Shown one piece after another: positions 45,271 through 56,749 of a DNA stretch of 64,000 nt. The notes under the pieces are model-generated. The model was given only the letters and a program-made list of their open reading frames with translations, made no database searches and was not told where the DNA came from. The translations under genes were made by a program, and so were the position numbers. Each line of letters begins with the position of its first letter. The first letter of the stretch is position 1. The stretch comes from Brachionus plicatilis (taxonomy: Eukaryota; Rotifera; Eurotatoria; Ploima; Brachionidae). The stretch spans positions 1,144,660-1,208,659 of the forward strand of contig QEOQ01000670.1 in the NCBI GenBank assembly GCA_010279815.1. Reading direction: 5' to 3'.

Positions 45271-48200
45271 CTATGGCTTACTGTAATCTAAATCAAGTCT
45301 TGGTAGTTGATCTTCGTCATCGGACTCAATTCGCAAGACATTAGTTTTGTTTGGCTTTTTGAATAAATTCTCATTTAAACTAAGATCAGCTGAATTACAA
45401 GGACGACTTGTTTTCGAAGACAATGACTTTGATAATTTGTCCGATTTGTAAGCATTTTTACTTTTTGTTCTTTTGACTTTTTTAACTTGATCCATTCTCT
45501 TCAAGTACTTTCCTATGTCAATTTTTTCTACAACTACTTTGGAATTTGGATTTACATTATATTTTTTGATATAAAAATTTTCGTCAAACGAATCAGTTGA
45601 ATACAGATCAGTTTGATCGGCTTGTTTGAGAGCTGAGAGATTTTTTGGTTCGGCAATTTTCTTGGGAACAAAATTAAAATGTTCGTTTTCACTCAATGGC
45701 ATTATTCTATTGTCGGGCACTACAAAATTCAAATCTTGTTTCAATTCATGCAGCTCTTTTTCTTGGCCGATTAGACGAGCGCGTTTTCTAAATTCGTGCA
45801 CAATTTTTGACTTTTTGCGTTTGATTTGTTTTTTGGGTTTGGATTGAGAGGCCGAATCGATCAAAAAAGAACAACCATTTGGTGAATGCTTGGATTTTGT
45901 TTTAATTTGGAGCTCTTTTTTCAAAGATTCAATTGTAGGTGGAGTGTTTGGTGAGAGTTTTGATTTTTGATTTGTTTTTTGAATTGTTTTTTGAGTTGTT
46001 TTTGGCGAACAAACATTTTGAAAACAACTGGAAGTGGATGGTAACTCTGTGGAGTTAAGCTGTTCAAGTTGATTGTGAGAATGGATTTTTTCTTGCTTTA
46101 TCTGAATGGGCACGCTAGTTTGAATTTTGTCTTTTTTGTTTAGTTTCTTTTCAATGTTCTTTTTCTCCAATATTTTGTCCATGTAAGTTAGAACTTGATT
46201 TTTGAGCAAATGGTCTTTGGCAATCAGCTGATCACGATTTAAAAATTGTAGAGCAGTGCACGAATTTCTCTTTCTAAAAAGGTATTTGTATTTGATGAGT
46301 TTTTTGAATTTGTTGGAAAATTTGAGCAGAACAGAAGATTCCGAGTATGACCTTAGTCTGGGCTTGTGCTTGAAATCCTCTTGGCTAAATTGATTTGAAT
46401 TTTTTTGATTTAAAAGTGTCATTGAAATAGTTTGAAGAGCGGACTGGTCATCACTTTGAGGTGACATGTACACTGACTGTTGACCGTTGTCGGCAGCATC
46501 GTCACTATTTTGTGTGTGATCGGCTGATGCACGCTCAGTGTTCTGTGTGGATTGTTTGTTGTCTTGCTTGACAATTTTGTCCAAGTCATTGAGCCACGAT
46601 TTGGGAAAGTTAGAATCAAATTTACAAAGAATTTTAAAATTGTCTGGAAATAAAGAGAGACACTTTTTTAAATTAAAAAATTGAGTATTTTTTTTTCTAA
46701 AGTCCTTATTTGCATGAAGTGACAAATAAAATGTCTGCAGGCGACAAAACTCGTTTATTTGCTCGATGAGCTTAAAATCCTTACGCAAATCAAAAGTAAC
46801 TTTTTCAGTTTCCATTTCAGATCTGTTTGAATAAAGCGATTTGGAGACCAGCTCAACAAGATTGCATGAGACCAAAAGTTGATCACCTAACCGAACAAAT
46901 GGTCGAATATTACGCTTGTTTCCAGTGGGCACATAGACAAAACCGCCCTGCATACTCAATATCTTGTTGTATTCGGCATAATAGTCAATGCCAGGCTGAT
47001 TAAAATAATGTAAATTTTTGAAAAAAATTGCCTCTTTGGCATACACATTTTGAAATTGGATTATATTGACCATCTCGAGTTTGGCCTCTATGACCACATC
47101 TAAAGTCATGGGCGCATGATTTTGATTAAACCATTTGATCAAATTTTTTATCCTTTCATTATTTTCTATGATCTTTATTTTTAAATTTTTTTTCAAATCA
47201 TTCATTTCACAATTGACATTCAACTGTTTCATCAAGTGAACTAACAAAACGTGTTTGCTGCATTTGGGCAAGCATCTATTGTAGCGATAGATAGCGTCCT
47301 CTACGTCTATGTAAAGCAAGATTTTGTCGTTCACTTGAACAAAACCATATGTTTCATCATTGAAATCAATAGCGCTCTCATCGATACTTTGGTTACAAGC
47401 TTCCGTACTTTTGTTCAACTGATCGTCATCGATCAAAAATATATCTGTGCTTGTGTCCAGGCGATTCAATTTTTCCTCTTTTCTGGCTACACTTTTTGTC
47501 TCTTCCCTAACAGCTGCTACTTGAACATTGTTAGGCTGAACATTGTTGGATTGTTGGTTGCTGGGCTGAACATTGTTGGGCTGAACATTGTTGTGTTGTG
47601 GATTGATGGGCTGAACATTGTTGGGTTGTGGATTGATGGGCTGAACATTGTTGGGTTGAAAATTGTTAGGTTGAATATTGTTTGGTTGAACATTGTTGGA
47701 TCGTTGGTTGCTGGGCTGAACATTGTTAGGCTGAAAATTGTTAGGTTGAATATTGTTTGGTTGAACATTGTTGGATCGTTGGTTGCTGGGCTGAACATTG
47801 TTAGGCTGAAAATTGTTAGGTTGAATATTGTTTGGTTGTTGGTTGCTTGGCTGAACATTGTTAGGCTGAGCATTGTTACATTGAGCATCATTGGTCAAGT
47901 TAGATACCATACTTGCTAGAGGCGTTAATGGTGGTGTTAGATTTCGTATAGTCGTGCTTGGTAAAGGATGGTTGCGAAAGGACGCATCCTTTAAACTTAA
48001 TGAAGGATTTTTTTGCTGTAAATTTGTTTGAATCTGGTTACTATTTAGACAATTAATTAAATTTTGGTTTTGATTTCTAAGATTAGTCATTTGATTTAAA
48101 GATGTTGGTGTAGCTTGAATTATGGGTAATGCTTGGCCTGGCGCTGCTCCAATTATTTGAACAATTTTGTGTTGTATCGGATTAATTTTAGTTGCTTGCA

Positions 48201-49149
48201 AATTATTTATCATATTTGGAATATAGTTGACAAAATTACTTGGATTACTTTGATTACTATTATTGTATTGACTAAAATTTGGCAATCGTTGCACTAATCG
48301 TTGTGACAACTGGTTTGGATAATTTTGAATAAATTGCTGATAACCAGCACTTGAAGCTGCTCTTGGTAAAGGCATTCGAAAATTTTGAATGCTTTGTGCT
48401 TGCTTTAAATGAAGTTGTTGTTGCTGTTGCTGTTGTTGCTGCTGTTGTTGCTGTTGCTGTTGTTGCTGCTGTTGTTGCTGTTGTTGGTGGTGTAAATTTT
48501 GCTGAAATTGTAGCTGTTGCTGTTGTTGTAATTGTATGCGTTGATGTTGATGTTGATGTTGATGTTGATGTTGATGCTGATGTTGATGTTGATGTTGCTG
48601 TTGATGTTGCTGTTGTAGTTGATGATTGTGAAGTTTATTTTGACCATTCTGGTTTATGTCATTTTTGAAGCAGACTGTTCTCTGAATGATTTCATAAAAT
48701 TCTAAAAATGTTTTCAGACAAACTAATGTATCAATGTCAATTTTGAATTTTTCATTTCCATACAATCGATCGACATGATTCTCATTAATGTCGTTTAAAG
48801 TGAATATTTCATCAGTTGTACAAAAGAATGTGGTCAGAACGCCGAAGTTTTTAGCTTCTTCGGATAAATTAGCCTCAAATTTGGACAGGATAACTTTTTC
48901 AATTATTCGAACCGACACATATTCTTTTACAGAATCGTTATGACGTATTATACATGGAATAGGATAATCTTTGAATCGAACTGGATCGACCACTACCCAT
49001 TTCCAATTTACCAGATTTTGTTGGACAGCCACCTGATTTGATCGTTGCACTTGAGTTATTGTGCTATTGGCGTTTACGGCCTGCTGATTTGCGCCGCTAG
49101 AAGGCTGAACAGAACAACGAGATTCGTTGTTTTTCGATTCTTGTTTCAT
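45271..49149 (-). CDS. Large Q/N-rich protein with a possible threefold domain
   Basis: 1292 aa in one exon. I do not recognise the family. Three blocks look structured and similar to each other: residues about 48-160 (WKWVVVDPVRFKDYPIPCIIRHND, YVSVRIIEKVIL), about 597-710 (YGFVQVNDKILLYIDVEDAI) and about 733-835 (GGFVYVPTGNK, IRPFVRLGDQLLVSCNLVEL). Each has the pattern GFVxV, then a polar or charged turn, then LxVxxxLVE, then a helical stretch. Between the first two lie His-Gln and poly-Gln runs (about 165-250), an N/Q-rich region and NNVQPNN-type repeats (about 440-545). The C-terminal third is basic, with KPKKQIKRKKSKIVHEFRKR as a likely nuclear localisation signal and acidic patches at the end. 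A transcription or chromatin co-factor is plausible but unproven. Confidence 0.85.
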   Translation of the reverse strand: MKQESKNNESRCSVQPSSGANQQAVNANSTITQVQRSNQVAVQQNLVNWKWVVVDPVRFKDYPIPCIIRHNDSVKEYVSVRIIEKVILSKFEANLSEEAKNFGVLTTFFCTTDEIFTLNDINENHVDRLYGNEKFKIDIDTLVCLKTFLEFYEIIQRTVCFKNDINQNGQNKLHNHQLQQQHQQQHQHQHQHQHQHQHQHQHQRIQLQQQQQLQFQQNLHHQQQQQQQQQQQQQQQQQQQQQQQQLHLKQAQSIQNFRMPLPRAASSAGYQQFIQNYPNQLSQRLVQRLPNFSQYNNSNQSNPSNFVNYIPNMINNLQATKINPIQHKIVQIIGAAPGQALPIIQATPTSLNQMTNLRNQNQNLINCLNSNQIQTNLQQKNPSLSLKDASFRNHPLPSTTIRNLTPPLTPLASMVSNLTNDAQCNNAQPNNVQPSNQQPNNIQPNNFQPNNVQPSNQRSNNVQPNNIQPNNFQPNNVQPSNQRSNNVQPNNIQPNNFQPNNVQPINPQPNNVQPINPQHNNVQPNNVQPSNQQSNNVQPNNVQVAAVREETKSVARKEEKLNRLDTSTDIFLIDDDQLNKSTEACNQSIDESAIDFNDETYGFVQVNDKILLYIDVEDAIYRYNRCLPKCSKHVLLVHLMKQLNVNCEMNDLKKNLKIKIIENNERIKNLIKWFNQNHAPMTLDVVIEAKLEMVNIIQFQNVYAKEAIFFKNLHYFNQPGIDYYAEYNKILSMQGGFVYVPTGNKRNIRPFVRLGDQLLVSCNLVELVSKSLYSNRSEMETEKVTFDLRKDFKLIEQINEFCRLQTFYLSLHANKDFRKKNTQFFNLKKCLSLFPDNFKILCKFDSNFPKSWLNDLDKIVKQDNKQSTQNTERASADHTQNSDDAADNGQQSVYMSPQSDDQSALQTISMTLLNQKNSNQFSQEDFKHKPRLRSYSESSVLLKFSNKFKKLIKYKYLFRKRNSCTALQFLNRDQLIAKDHLLKNQVLTYMDKILEKKNIEKKLNKKDKIQTSVPIQIKQEKIHSHNQLEQLNSTELPSTSSCFQNVCSPKTTQKTIQKTNQKSKLSPNTPPTIESLKKELQIKTKSKHSPNGCSFLIDSASQSKPKKQIKRKKSKIVHEFRKRARLIGQEKELHELKQDLNFVVPDNRIMPLSENEHFNFVPKKIAEPKNLSALKQADQTDLYSTDSFDENFYIKKYNVNPNSKVVVEKIDIGKYLKRMDQVKKVKRTKSKNAYKSDKLSKSLSSKTSRPCNSADLSLNENLFKKPNKTNVLRIESDDEDQLPRLDLDYSKP
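47515..47890 (-). repeat. Coding minisatellite (NNVQPNN units)
   Basis: Within the Q-rich gene, a 15-bp unit encoding NNVQP (variants NNIQP, NNFQP, SNQ) is repeated about 25 times. A higher-order 75-bp unit (NNFQPNNVQPSNQ plus RSNNVQPNNIQP) occurs at least twice almost unchanged, which points to recent unequal exchange or slippage. Confidence 0.92.
48405..48650 (-). repeat. Coding poly-Q and (HQ)n trinucleotide/hexanucleotide repeat
   Basis: TTG/CTG-rich on the plus strand, encoding an almost pure glutamine run of about 20 and an alternating His-Gln run of about 9 units. The length is likely to vary between individuals. Confidence 0.93.
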
Positions 49150-51003
49150 TTTTCAACTCAATTTTTGGAATCAATTATTAAATTAAGTTCATTATATTTT
49201 ACAGAAGAAATTTTCTAAATGCATTAGCCAAACAGTGTTTGAAATAAATTTATGAATAAATAAATTACCAAAGACTTTGAAAAGTTTACATTTATTAATA
49301 ATAACGGTGTGGTTAGGTATTAAAAATAATCTTAAGTTATTTAAAAATAAAAAAAAAATATATTTTTTTATTACCAACTATTTTATAATATTTGATAAAA
49401 AATTACTAATTTGATGAAAGAAATTTTTTCTGAAACTAACTTAACAAAAAGATGAAATTTTTTTAGCAAAAATTAATTTTTAAAAATATCAAAAAAAAGA
49501 ATATTTTATATTCTCTTAGCAAATTAAACATTATATATATATTAAACATTTGGTTTTTTATTTTATGTGTAGAAAAAAAAATTAATTCAGTATTAAAATA
49601 GCATCGAAAAAGTGCGATTATTTTAAATAAATTTTTTTTTCTCTGATAGAAATTTGAAAAACTAACGGTAATATTGGGGTATTAAGCCAACCAAACAGAT
49701 CACAAGGCCATCATCAGCACTGAGGTCTAGATCAGCGGTTAAGCATAGATCGAAGGTTGATAGAAACAGTACAAAATTTTAAATTGTAATGACCTTATTT
49801 TTTGATTAATGAAGCTTTTTTTTAATTTGACGCAAAATATTTAAAAATAAATAATGAACATCTACTTTTTTATCAACATAAATTAAAGAACACTAAAATG
49901 TACAATTGTTTTTTTTTGTGCATAATTTTCTTAATCAATAATAAATTAATTCAATGAAAATTAAAAAGAGAATAATTTGGATCAAATTTCTATATTTGAA
50001 AAAATTTAAAATTAAATAATAAATTAAGACATGAAGTAGACCACATAATTGTTAGAAAAAGAGGCCAATTGACAATTTTTCTCAAATAAAATTGATTATT
50101 TTATTAAAATAAATTTTTTTTTTTTTATTATTTGAGATTTTAAAACTGTTGAGGTGATTTATTTTCGGTTGACCTTTATTGTAATGATTATTTTTCTAGC
50201 CAATTAGAAAATTTCTTTTCTTCCATAATCAGCACTTTTGATATTCGTGCAATTTCTCATCCTTAATTACCGATTTGCAAAAACTAAACAGTTTTACTAA
50301 AAAAACTCTGAATTAATTTCAAGGCAAACCCACTAAACTTTAGATTTATGACAAAAAGAGATTCAAGGATTTTATGTACTGTAGCATTCCAAATGGATAC
50401 TGAGGGAGGTTCTTCAGAAGTTCATTTTTTTATAGAACGTCTGCCTTCAGAATACCATTCGTCAAATTGCATAGTTTTCTTTCTTTGCAAGTTTTATCTA
50501 AAACTCCGAAAATTTTGAATTGAATTTTTTCCAAATGTGCATAAGGAAAAATTTAAAATCAAAATTAAATTCTCTATCTAAGGCTTAATTATTTTTCTTA
50601 AATTTTATTTATACCAAGAATTCTTAATCGTGCCCGAGAGTTTTAAAAAGTTTTTATAATTTTGCATAAATTTGAGACGATCATAATTTGAAAATTTTGA
50701 AATTTGCTTACTTGGATTGTATTTTTCAAAGTTTTGAATCAAAATGAGCAAAATGAAATTCGATCAGAAATTTTAATTTGCCTGCAAATAGCGTATTTTT
50801 ATTTAAATTTTTTATTATTTGAAGCATAAATTAGTAACGAAATGAAAAAAAAATTAAATTTTTATTTTTAAAATTCAAGAAAATTATTATTAAGTATCTT
50901 TAGATATTCATTTAAATAATTTTATCGTTGAGAAAATTTTTTTAAAAATCTATTTTATAAATATTTTCTAATTATATGATATTGGAACAATATTCATCAT
51001 TAC
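49150..51003. other. Intergenic, AT-rich
   Basis: 5' flank of the Q-rich gene. Apart from a possible 5S-like fragment near 49700-49765, no coding or repeat signal is recognised. Confidence 0.5.
49700..49768 (+). pseudogene. Possible 5S rRNA-like fragment
   Basis: AAGGCCATCATCAGCACTGAG, then GATCAGCGGTTAAGCATAGATCG, resembles the 5' half of metazoan 5S rRNA: the GGCCAT...CACTGA start and the internal promoter A-box region around GTTAAGCA. The rest is not recognisable and spacing is shorter than in true 5S. At best it is a truncated pseudogene or the head of a 5S-derived SINE. Confidence 0.25.
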
Positions 51004-51326
51004 AGGGCATGTTAATTTGATGAAAATTCAGATCAAATAGTATTTGATAAAATCCCTCTGCAAAATACTAAAAAATGCAGCAAAAATGCTAAATATAAAT
51101 GAGACTCTGAAAATACTCTTCATTTTGCAGAAAAATGAACGTCATCAAAAAGTATTGAATTCAACTAAGCAATATTTAATTTCAGAGTTTTTCAGGGCCT
51201 CATCTATTATTTAGCATGTTTGTTGCATTATTTAGCATTTTGCAGAGCGATTCAATTAAATACCATTTAATAGTTATAAACAAAATAATATCTGATCTTA
51301 TTATTTTTAATTTCAAGATGCCCTTT
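51004..51326. mobile_element. MITE (GGGCAT...AAGATGCCC), diverged
   Basis: The left end GGGCATGTTAATTTGATG and right end TTTCAAGATGCCC are inverted. Inside are CAGATCAAATAGTATTTGAT, CTCTGCAAAATACTAAAAAATGCA and, in the right arm, GCATTATTTAGCATTTTGCAGAGC, all shared with 34060-34416. The core is recognisable at 51139-51156 (AACGTCATCAAAAAGTATT). No clear target-site duplication remains. Confidence 0.75.
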
Positions 51327-51533
51327 TATTTAATTTTTTTTGGACTCGTTTTGTGGTTGCATCTTATGAATATTAATGTGGTGAGACAAAATAGTTCTAT
51401 AGCTAAGACCAGTTTCAACTTCAATAAAATAAAAAGAATTCTAAAACTCCATACTGACCATTTCAAAAACCGTACACAATATGCAGAATCAATTAGAACA
51501 TCGAAACCTTTGACAACCACTAAGTATTTTTAG
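51318..51533 (+). CDS. Candidate small secreted peptide precursor
   Basis: 71 codons from ATG 51318. Residues 1-22 (MPFYLIFFGLVLWLHLMNIN) look like a signal peptide. The remainder is polar with KIKR (a dibasic-type site) and RILKLHTDHFKNRTQYAESIR. No neuropeptide family is recognised and amidation Gly-Lys/Arg is absent. The start codon lies inside the terminal repeat of a MITE (AAGATGCCC), so translation from here, if real, would be a recent arrangement. A chance ORF is quite possible. Confidence 0.25.
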   Translation: MPFYLIFFGLVLWLHLMNINVVRQNSSIAKTSFNFNKIKRILKLHTDHFKNRTQYAESIRTSKPLTTTKYF

Positions 51534-53280
51534 AAATGATAGGTTAATATCGATTTTTTTAAATAAAAAATCAATTGAGAAAATTTAGAAATATGAAAAT
51601 TCTAGGAACTTGTAAAAACTTTTTTTTTTCAAATGGCTAATTTATCTAGCATCAACTAAAAAAATAAAAAAACTTCTTGATTGATAAATTTTGTTGCATT
51701 TAAAAATAAAATTTAAAGTAACAACATAATAATCATAATAATTTGTTCTTTTTTGTATTAATTAACAATAATTATTTAGTAATTAAGCAATAAAATTGAT
51801 TAAATCTAATGAATCAATGATGTATGAAAAAATTCAAAAAATAAAGAGATGCTTTTGTTTTTAATTAACGACATCCCTTACTATTTTCTCTAAAGTTGAA
51901 TAAGTTTTTAAAAAATTTCTAATTATTCGATTAGGTCAACATTTTCATTTTCATTTGGCGCCAAATATATTGAAAAATTTTTAACATTGTTATAAATTTT
52001 ATAAATAAATTGGTTAATTTGACCACAATAATAAAGAATCGGAAAAAAATTAATAAATAGTTAGGAAAAAAAATTATATTTAAAAAAATTATTTTGTATT
52101 ATCGAATGAAGTATTTATATTTTTTGTAAGTAAAACTGATATTTGTGAAAAAAGTAAATTGTGATATTTAAAATCAAGTTAAATGTTGTATCAAGATAAG
52201 GTTAAATATAGTTTATAAGTCGCTTTTAATCTTTATCAAGTCAAAATTTTTCTTTGACTATAAATTGCATAATCACTTTGCTATTTCAATTTTTTAAAAC
52301 TCAGTAAATACAAAAAAAAATTGCATAATGACAGTAGTTATGTAAAATTGAATTTATTAATTAATTTTTATCTTAAGAATTGGTATAAAATAATAGCTTA
52401 ATTTTTTTTTTAGCGCTGTATTACTTGGATTACTTTTACCTCAAAGTAAACAGCTCCATTATCTAAAAATCTGAGTCTGTAAAAATACGCAAGCTGCTTT
52501 ATTTATTAGGCATTTTCTTTTGAACAATTTGTGTGCAGTAATTTTAATATTTTTATTTTTAGCATATCGAATTGTTAGAATGGCTATTGAATTTTATTCA
52601 AAAAATTATTTTAATAATAAACGTCAGATGACTTTTTGTAACAAAACAAAGGCTGCATCTAAATCCACTTCAAATAAATGATCAAAAGAAAGTTTTTTTT
52701 TAGTTCTTTAAAAAATTATATATTGATAATTGAATTTTTTGTTTAGTTGTCATTTTTGACAAATTAAAAAAAAAAATAAAGTCACTTGATGGTTTGTCGG
52801 TTACTAATAAACTTCAATATCTTAGTTAAAAAAAAGACAAATACTTCATAAATATGAAAATTATCAAACAAAGCTTTGAAGCTTAATTTTTAGTGACAAA
52901 TCTTTTTAAAGATTTTTGTTAAACGGGATAAATTATTTCTTATATTTATCAAATATAATAATAAAAATATTTGTTTCAAACCAAGCCAAAATAAATTTCA
53001 AAGGTATATTTTGCATATTTAGGAATACTATAAATTCTAAAGGAAAAAAACAATAGATAGCTTTACGATAGATGATTAGAAATTTAAAATTAATATTTGA
53101 TTAGATTTTTAACTTTTGTTTAGTTATTAAAGTGTGAGATTATTTGTTGAAAAAACTCACACGATTGCCAAGTTTTGCATGAGCGAGTTTTTTTAAGTTT
53201 ATCAACAAACTTAAGATAGGAGGCCGAAATTTGTTTAATAGTGTACACATTTTTCTCTTTTTTATCTATTAGTGCATAAT

Positions 53281-53505
53281 AGAGGAGGAGCTCATCTCCT
53301 TTTCCAGTACCTTTTTAGCAACGGCTCCGATCTGACAAAGAAGTTACTGCATCGAGTTGGTCATTTACACCGCTATTATTACCCAGTCGAAACCGGTCCC
53401 AATTACTTTTAATGAAAGGGATTTTAAACATTCGTCCCGTACTGCAGAGATATTTTGAAGATTTTTCCACCCCCTGCGGGGTTTGAACTTTAGATCCTCT
53501 GCTTA
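53281..53505 (-). mobile_element. SINE copy 1
   Basis: About 220 bp that matches 56761-56985 at roughly 95% by eye (CTCATCTCCTTTTCCAGTACC through CCCCCTGCGGG). Orientation is taken from copy 2, whose right end on the minus strand is tRNA-like. In this copy the tRNA-like head beyond the B-box region (53505-53570) is diverged. Confidence 0.8.
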
Positions 53506-53848
53506 TTTTTAAAGTTAGTCTAGTAAGTAAATAAATGGTACTAAATCACCCGTTCCAAAGCTCTTTCTAAATTTTCTTAGTCTTTTGCTTTATCTTATCT
53601 TTGAACAAAAAAAAAACGAAAATTCGATTTCATTCTAAATTTTCATTTATTTTAATAAAATAAAAATGTCTTAATCTCCTTGTATTCTCGGATGAGATCT
53701 TGTTCTAAATCTGATCGAAATTTCTCAAAACTCACGTGATGCTCACTATCCTGCTGAGTTCAATTCAAAATATATTTTAATTCACAAAAATTAAAAAGAT
53801 TAGAGTTTTCCCTTGATCGATATTCAAATTCAAATCAACTATCAACTA

Positions 53849-53895
53849 CTGCTGACTGCTGACTGCTGACTGCTGACTGCTGACTGCTGACTACT
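53849..53895. repeat. 7-bp minisatellite (CTGACTG)n
   Basis: Six to seven tandem copies of a CTGACTG unit, non-coding. Confidence 0.92.
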
Positions 53896-56749
53896 AACTG
53901 GGCCTTGGCTAATTACATAGTTGAATTTTGTGTATGTTATTCATAAAGTCGATAGTATCTTGATATGGGACTATGAAATCAATTAAGTTATTATTTTTAT
54001 TGTTGTTTGCAAGTAGTCTAAAAGCATGTTAATGTAAGACAATGACTCAAAGGACCAACTCTTCCATGTAAGAGAGAAAAAAATTTTCATAAAGGTTATC
54101 AACAACAACAAAACATGGTTGTCCAAGTTCGAAAATTTTCCTATGGGGCAAAAATTTGTGCTAAATTATATATTGAAATGGATGGATAGATAGTTAAATG
54201 AATTGATAAAAGAACAAGGGGTGAATAAATTTTATTGACCTATATTGTTGTTGTCTCTTGTTCTTGTTGTTGTTTATGTGATATATTTAGCAATAAATTT
54301 TTTTCTTAGATTTATTAAAAAATATTTCAGTTATTTGGCAAATTGTTTGCTTAGTCTAAATTTTCACCAAACATAAAGTATTAAGTTAAACTGAATATCA
54401 AATAGTTGGGCCACGCAAACGCAAAGCTGAGCACAGATTAGCCGATCCGATTCGAGCCAAGCTGAGCCGACCTATTTTTGTCTTTGTACACTTCTTTTCA
54501 AAATCCAAAGCCCTCTTCTTGTCGTTCTAATCAATTGTCATTTTAACGAGCATGTTCATTTAGCAATATATGCAGATTAGTCGACATAGACGAATTGAAT
54601 TCGAGTGGCTTAGTAAAATCCGTTCAAATAGAGCTAACAAATCATCGCGCAAATAACATAAATAAAGCCAAATCTAAGACCTACTAAGAATTCATATAAA
54701 TCCAAAAGTAAGTTCTATATTTTTTTTAATTGAATTGAATACCGAAATTGAAATAGAGAAAAGAAAAAAATAGAAAGAAAAAAAAAAAAAAAAAGAAATA
54801 AAAAAAAAAAGAAATAAAAAAAGTTTATCCAGGCAATTGAACTTGCTAGAATTAGATATGTTCAGAAGAATGCATGAATACCATGCTGTTGTAGTTGTTA
54901 TTTAGACAAAAATCTATGATTTCATTTAGGAGATAACTGGCAGGTTCGAATAAAGCATAATAAACACAAGCAGCAGCTTCATCAGTAGCATTTAATGATT
55001 GAGAGCTAGTGATTATTGAAATAACAAGACTAATAATTGATTTTTTTAATTAAGATATGATTTTTGTTTTTTTTTTGAAATAACAAATTTTGTCTGTTTT
55101 GCAATTAAAAATAATAAATTAAAGCGAAACAAATTCCGATATATCTGCTATGTCTTGAAAAATTGTTATGATAACCTTTCTTAAGATTAAATCTAAACAA
55201 ACACACAAGCTCACTCACAAGCTCACACACAAACTCACTCACATAAAATCAAAGTAAAGTCAACGTTAGGAAACCTTTTAAATATAAGAGCAGCGAATGA
55301 ATTTCCATTTAGTTATCGTGAATAACATTTTTTAAATTAAATATTTCGCTATTATTAAATTTTGGTTATTTTATATTAAGCTAATACTAATATTAAATTT
55401 AGATATTTTGCCAAAACCAACTGTTACATAATAATTTTTTGTTAAATAAAGATAAAAAACCTCAATTTATGTCTTATTTAAGTATTAAATTTTCTAAACG
55501 AAAAAAAACACACTGTTCAAACTTTTCCTCTTTTGTCATCTAGTCCTCATCGCAAATTGTCACAATGATTAGCATTTTTTAAGGATTACTTTACATTTCT
55601 TCTTTTATCATGTTTTATTCAATACACAATCAACTAATAACTATCAAATGCATCAGCACTCAAATGGACATGACATTTTTTTAACTAAATTTAACTGAGC
55701 CAAAACATGAGATTATTTCTCAAAAAAAAATTCGAAAAATTAATTCATTTTTTTTTTTTTGTGAAACCAGGACAGACAGGTGAATTCATTAAATTTATGA
55801 TACACCTTATTTTTACAATTCTATTAGACTTTGACTATTTTCAAGTGTAGTTAATATTAGTATTAGTTGGCCTTTTTTTTTGTTAATGCTTTAAGTCGGG
55901 TTCAATTTTGAATTTTAACTTTTGAAAGTTATTGAATCTGAATTGAATCCGAATTGAATTTTTTTAAACCAACAAAATAAATGAAACTATTAATCTTTTG
56001 TTATTTTAATGAGATTTATTTTTATTTTATTTGAATTCTTTTTTTTTTATTATTTTGAGCAACTACTTATTTACTCAAGCTTTAAAATTAAAATTATTTT
56101 TTCTTGAGTTGTTATACTTAGAAATTATATTATGTTCGCGTTCGGCTTCAACTAAAAAAAATATATTTAAGTAATGAAATTCTAGTAGAAAAAAATCGTT
56201 ATTTTGGTTTTTTAAAAATCTAAGATTGACAAGATTGTCGAAAACCCTACCTGAGAAAATTCATTAAATTCAGGGGATATTTACTTTGAATGCTGGATTT
56301 TAACACATTCACAGACACACACACGCACTTACACAAATAAACATAATTACAATATATCCGTTATGCAAACATTTGTGAACATTAGTAATCTACATTTTTG
56401 GAATATCAAAGGCCAGTTTATATTTAAAAATTGTCGTTACATGTCCATTTTTGTTTTGTTTTTTTTTTTTTTTCAAAATTTTCTTTATAGCCAGAAATTA
56501 TTTTTGTTCAACAATCGTTCAAAGGAGCCAGCTTGAATAAACAAACTAATCAAAATATTCGTCGTTTTGAATACATGATTATTAAGCTATCACAACCCTA
56601 GCTTTTTTTGCAAAACCTAAAGATCTATTAAATCAAAACCTTTTTTTTAATAGCATCTATTTAAATCTTTTTTTATTGTATGAACTGAGAAGCTCCATTC
56701 CAAACTGCCATTGTATAATTATAAATAATAATATGTCCCTTTCTATCCT

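Noticed and set aside
47251..47919. 222-codon plus-strand ORF rich in LNIVGL repeats
   Set aside because: It is the antisense shadow of the NNVQP coding minisatellite in the minus-strand Q-rich gene.
48351..48668. Plus-strand valine/aspartate repeat ORF
   Set aside because: Antisense reading of the poly-Q and His-Gln repeat; no independent coding signal.
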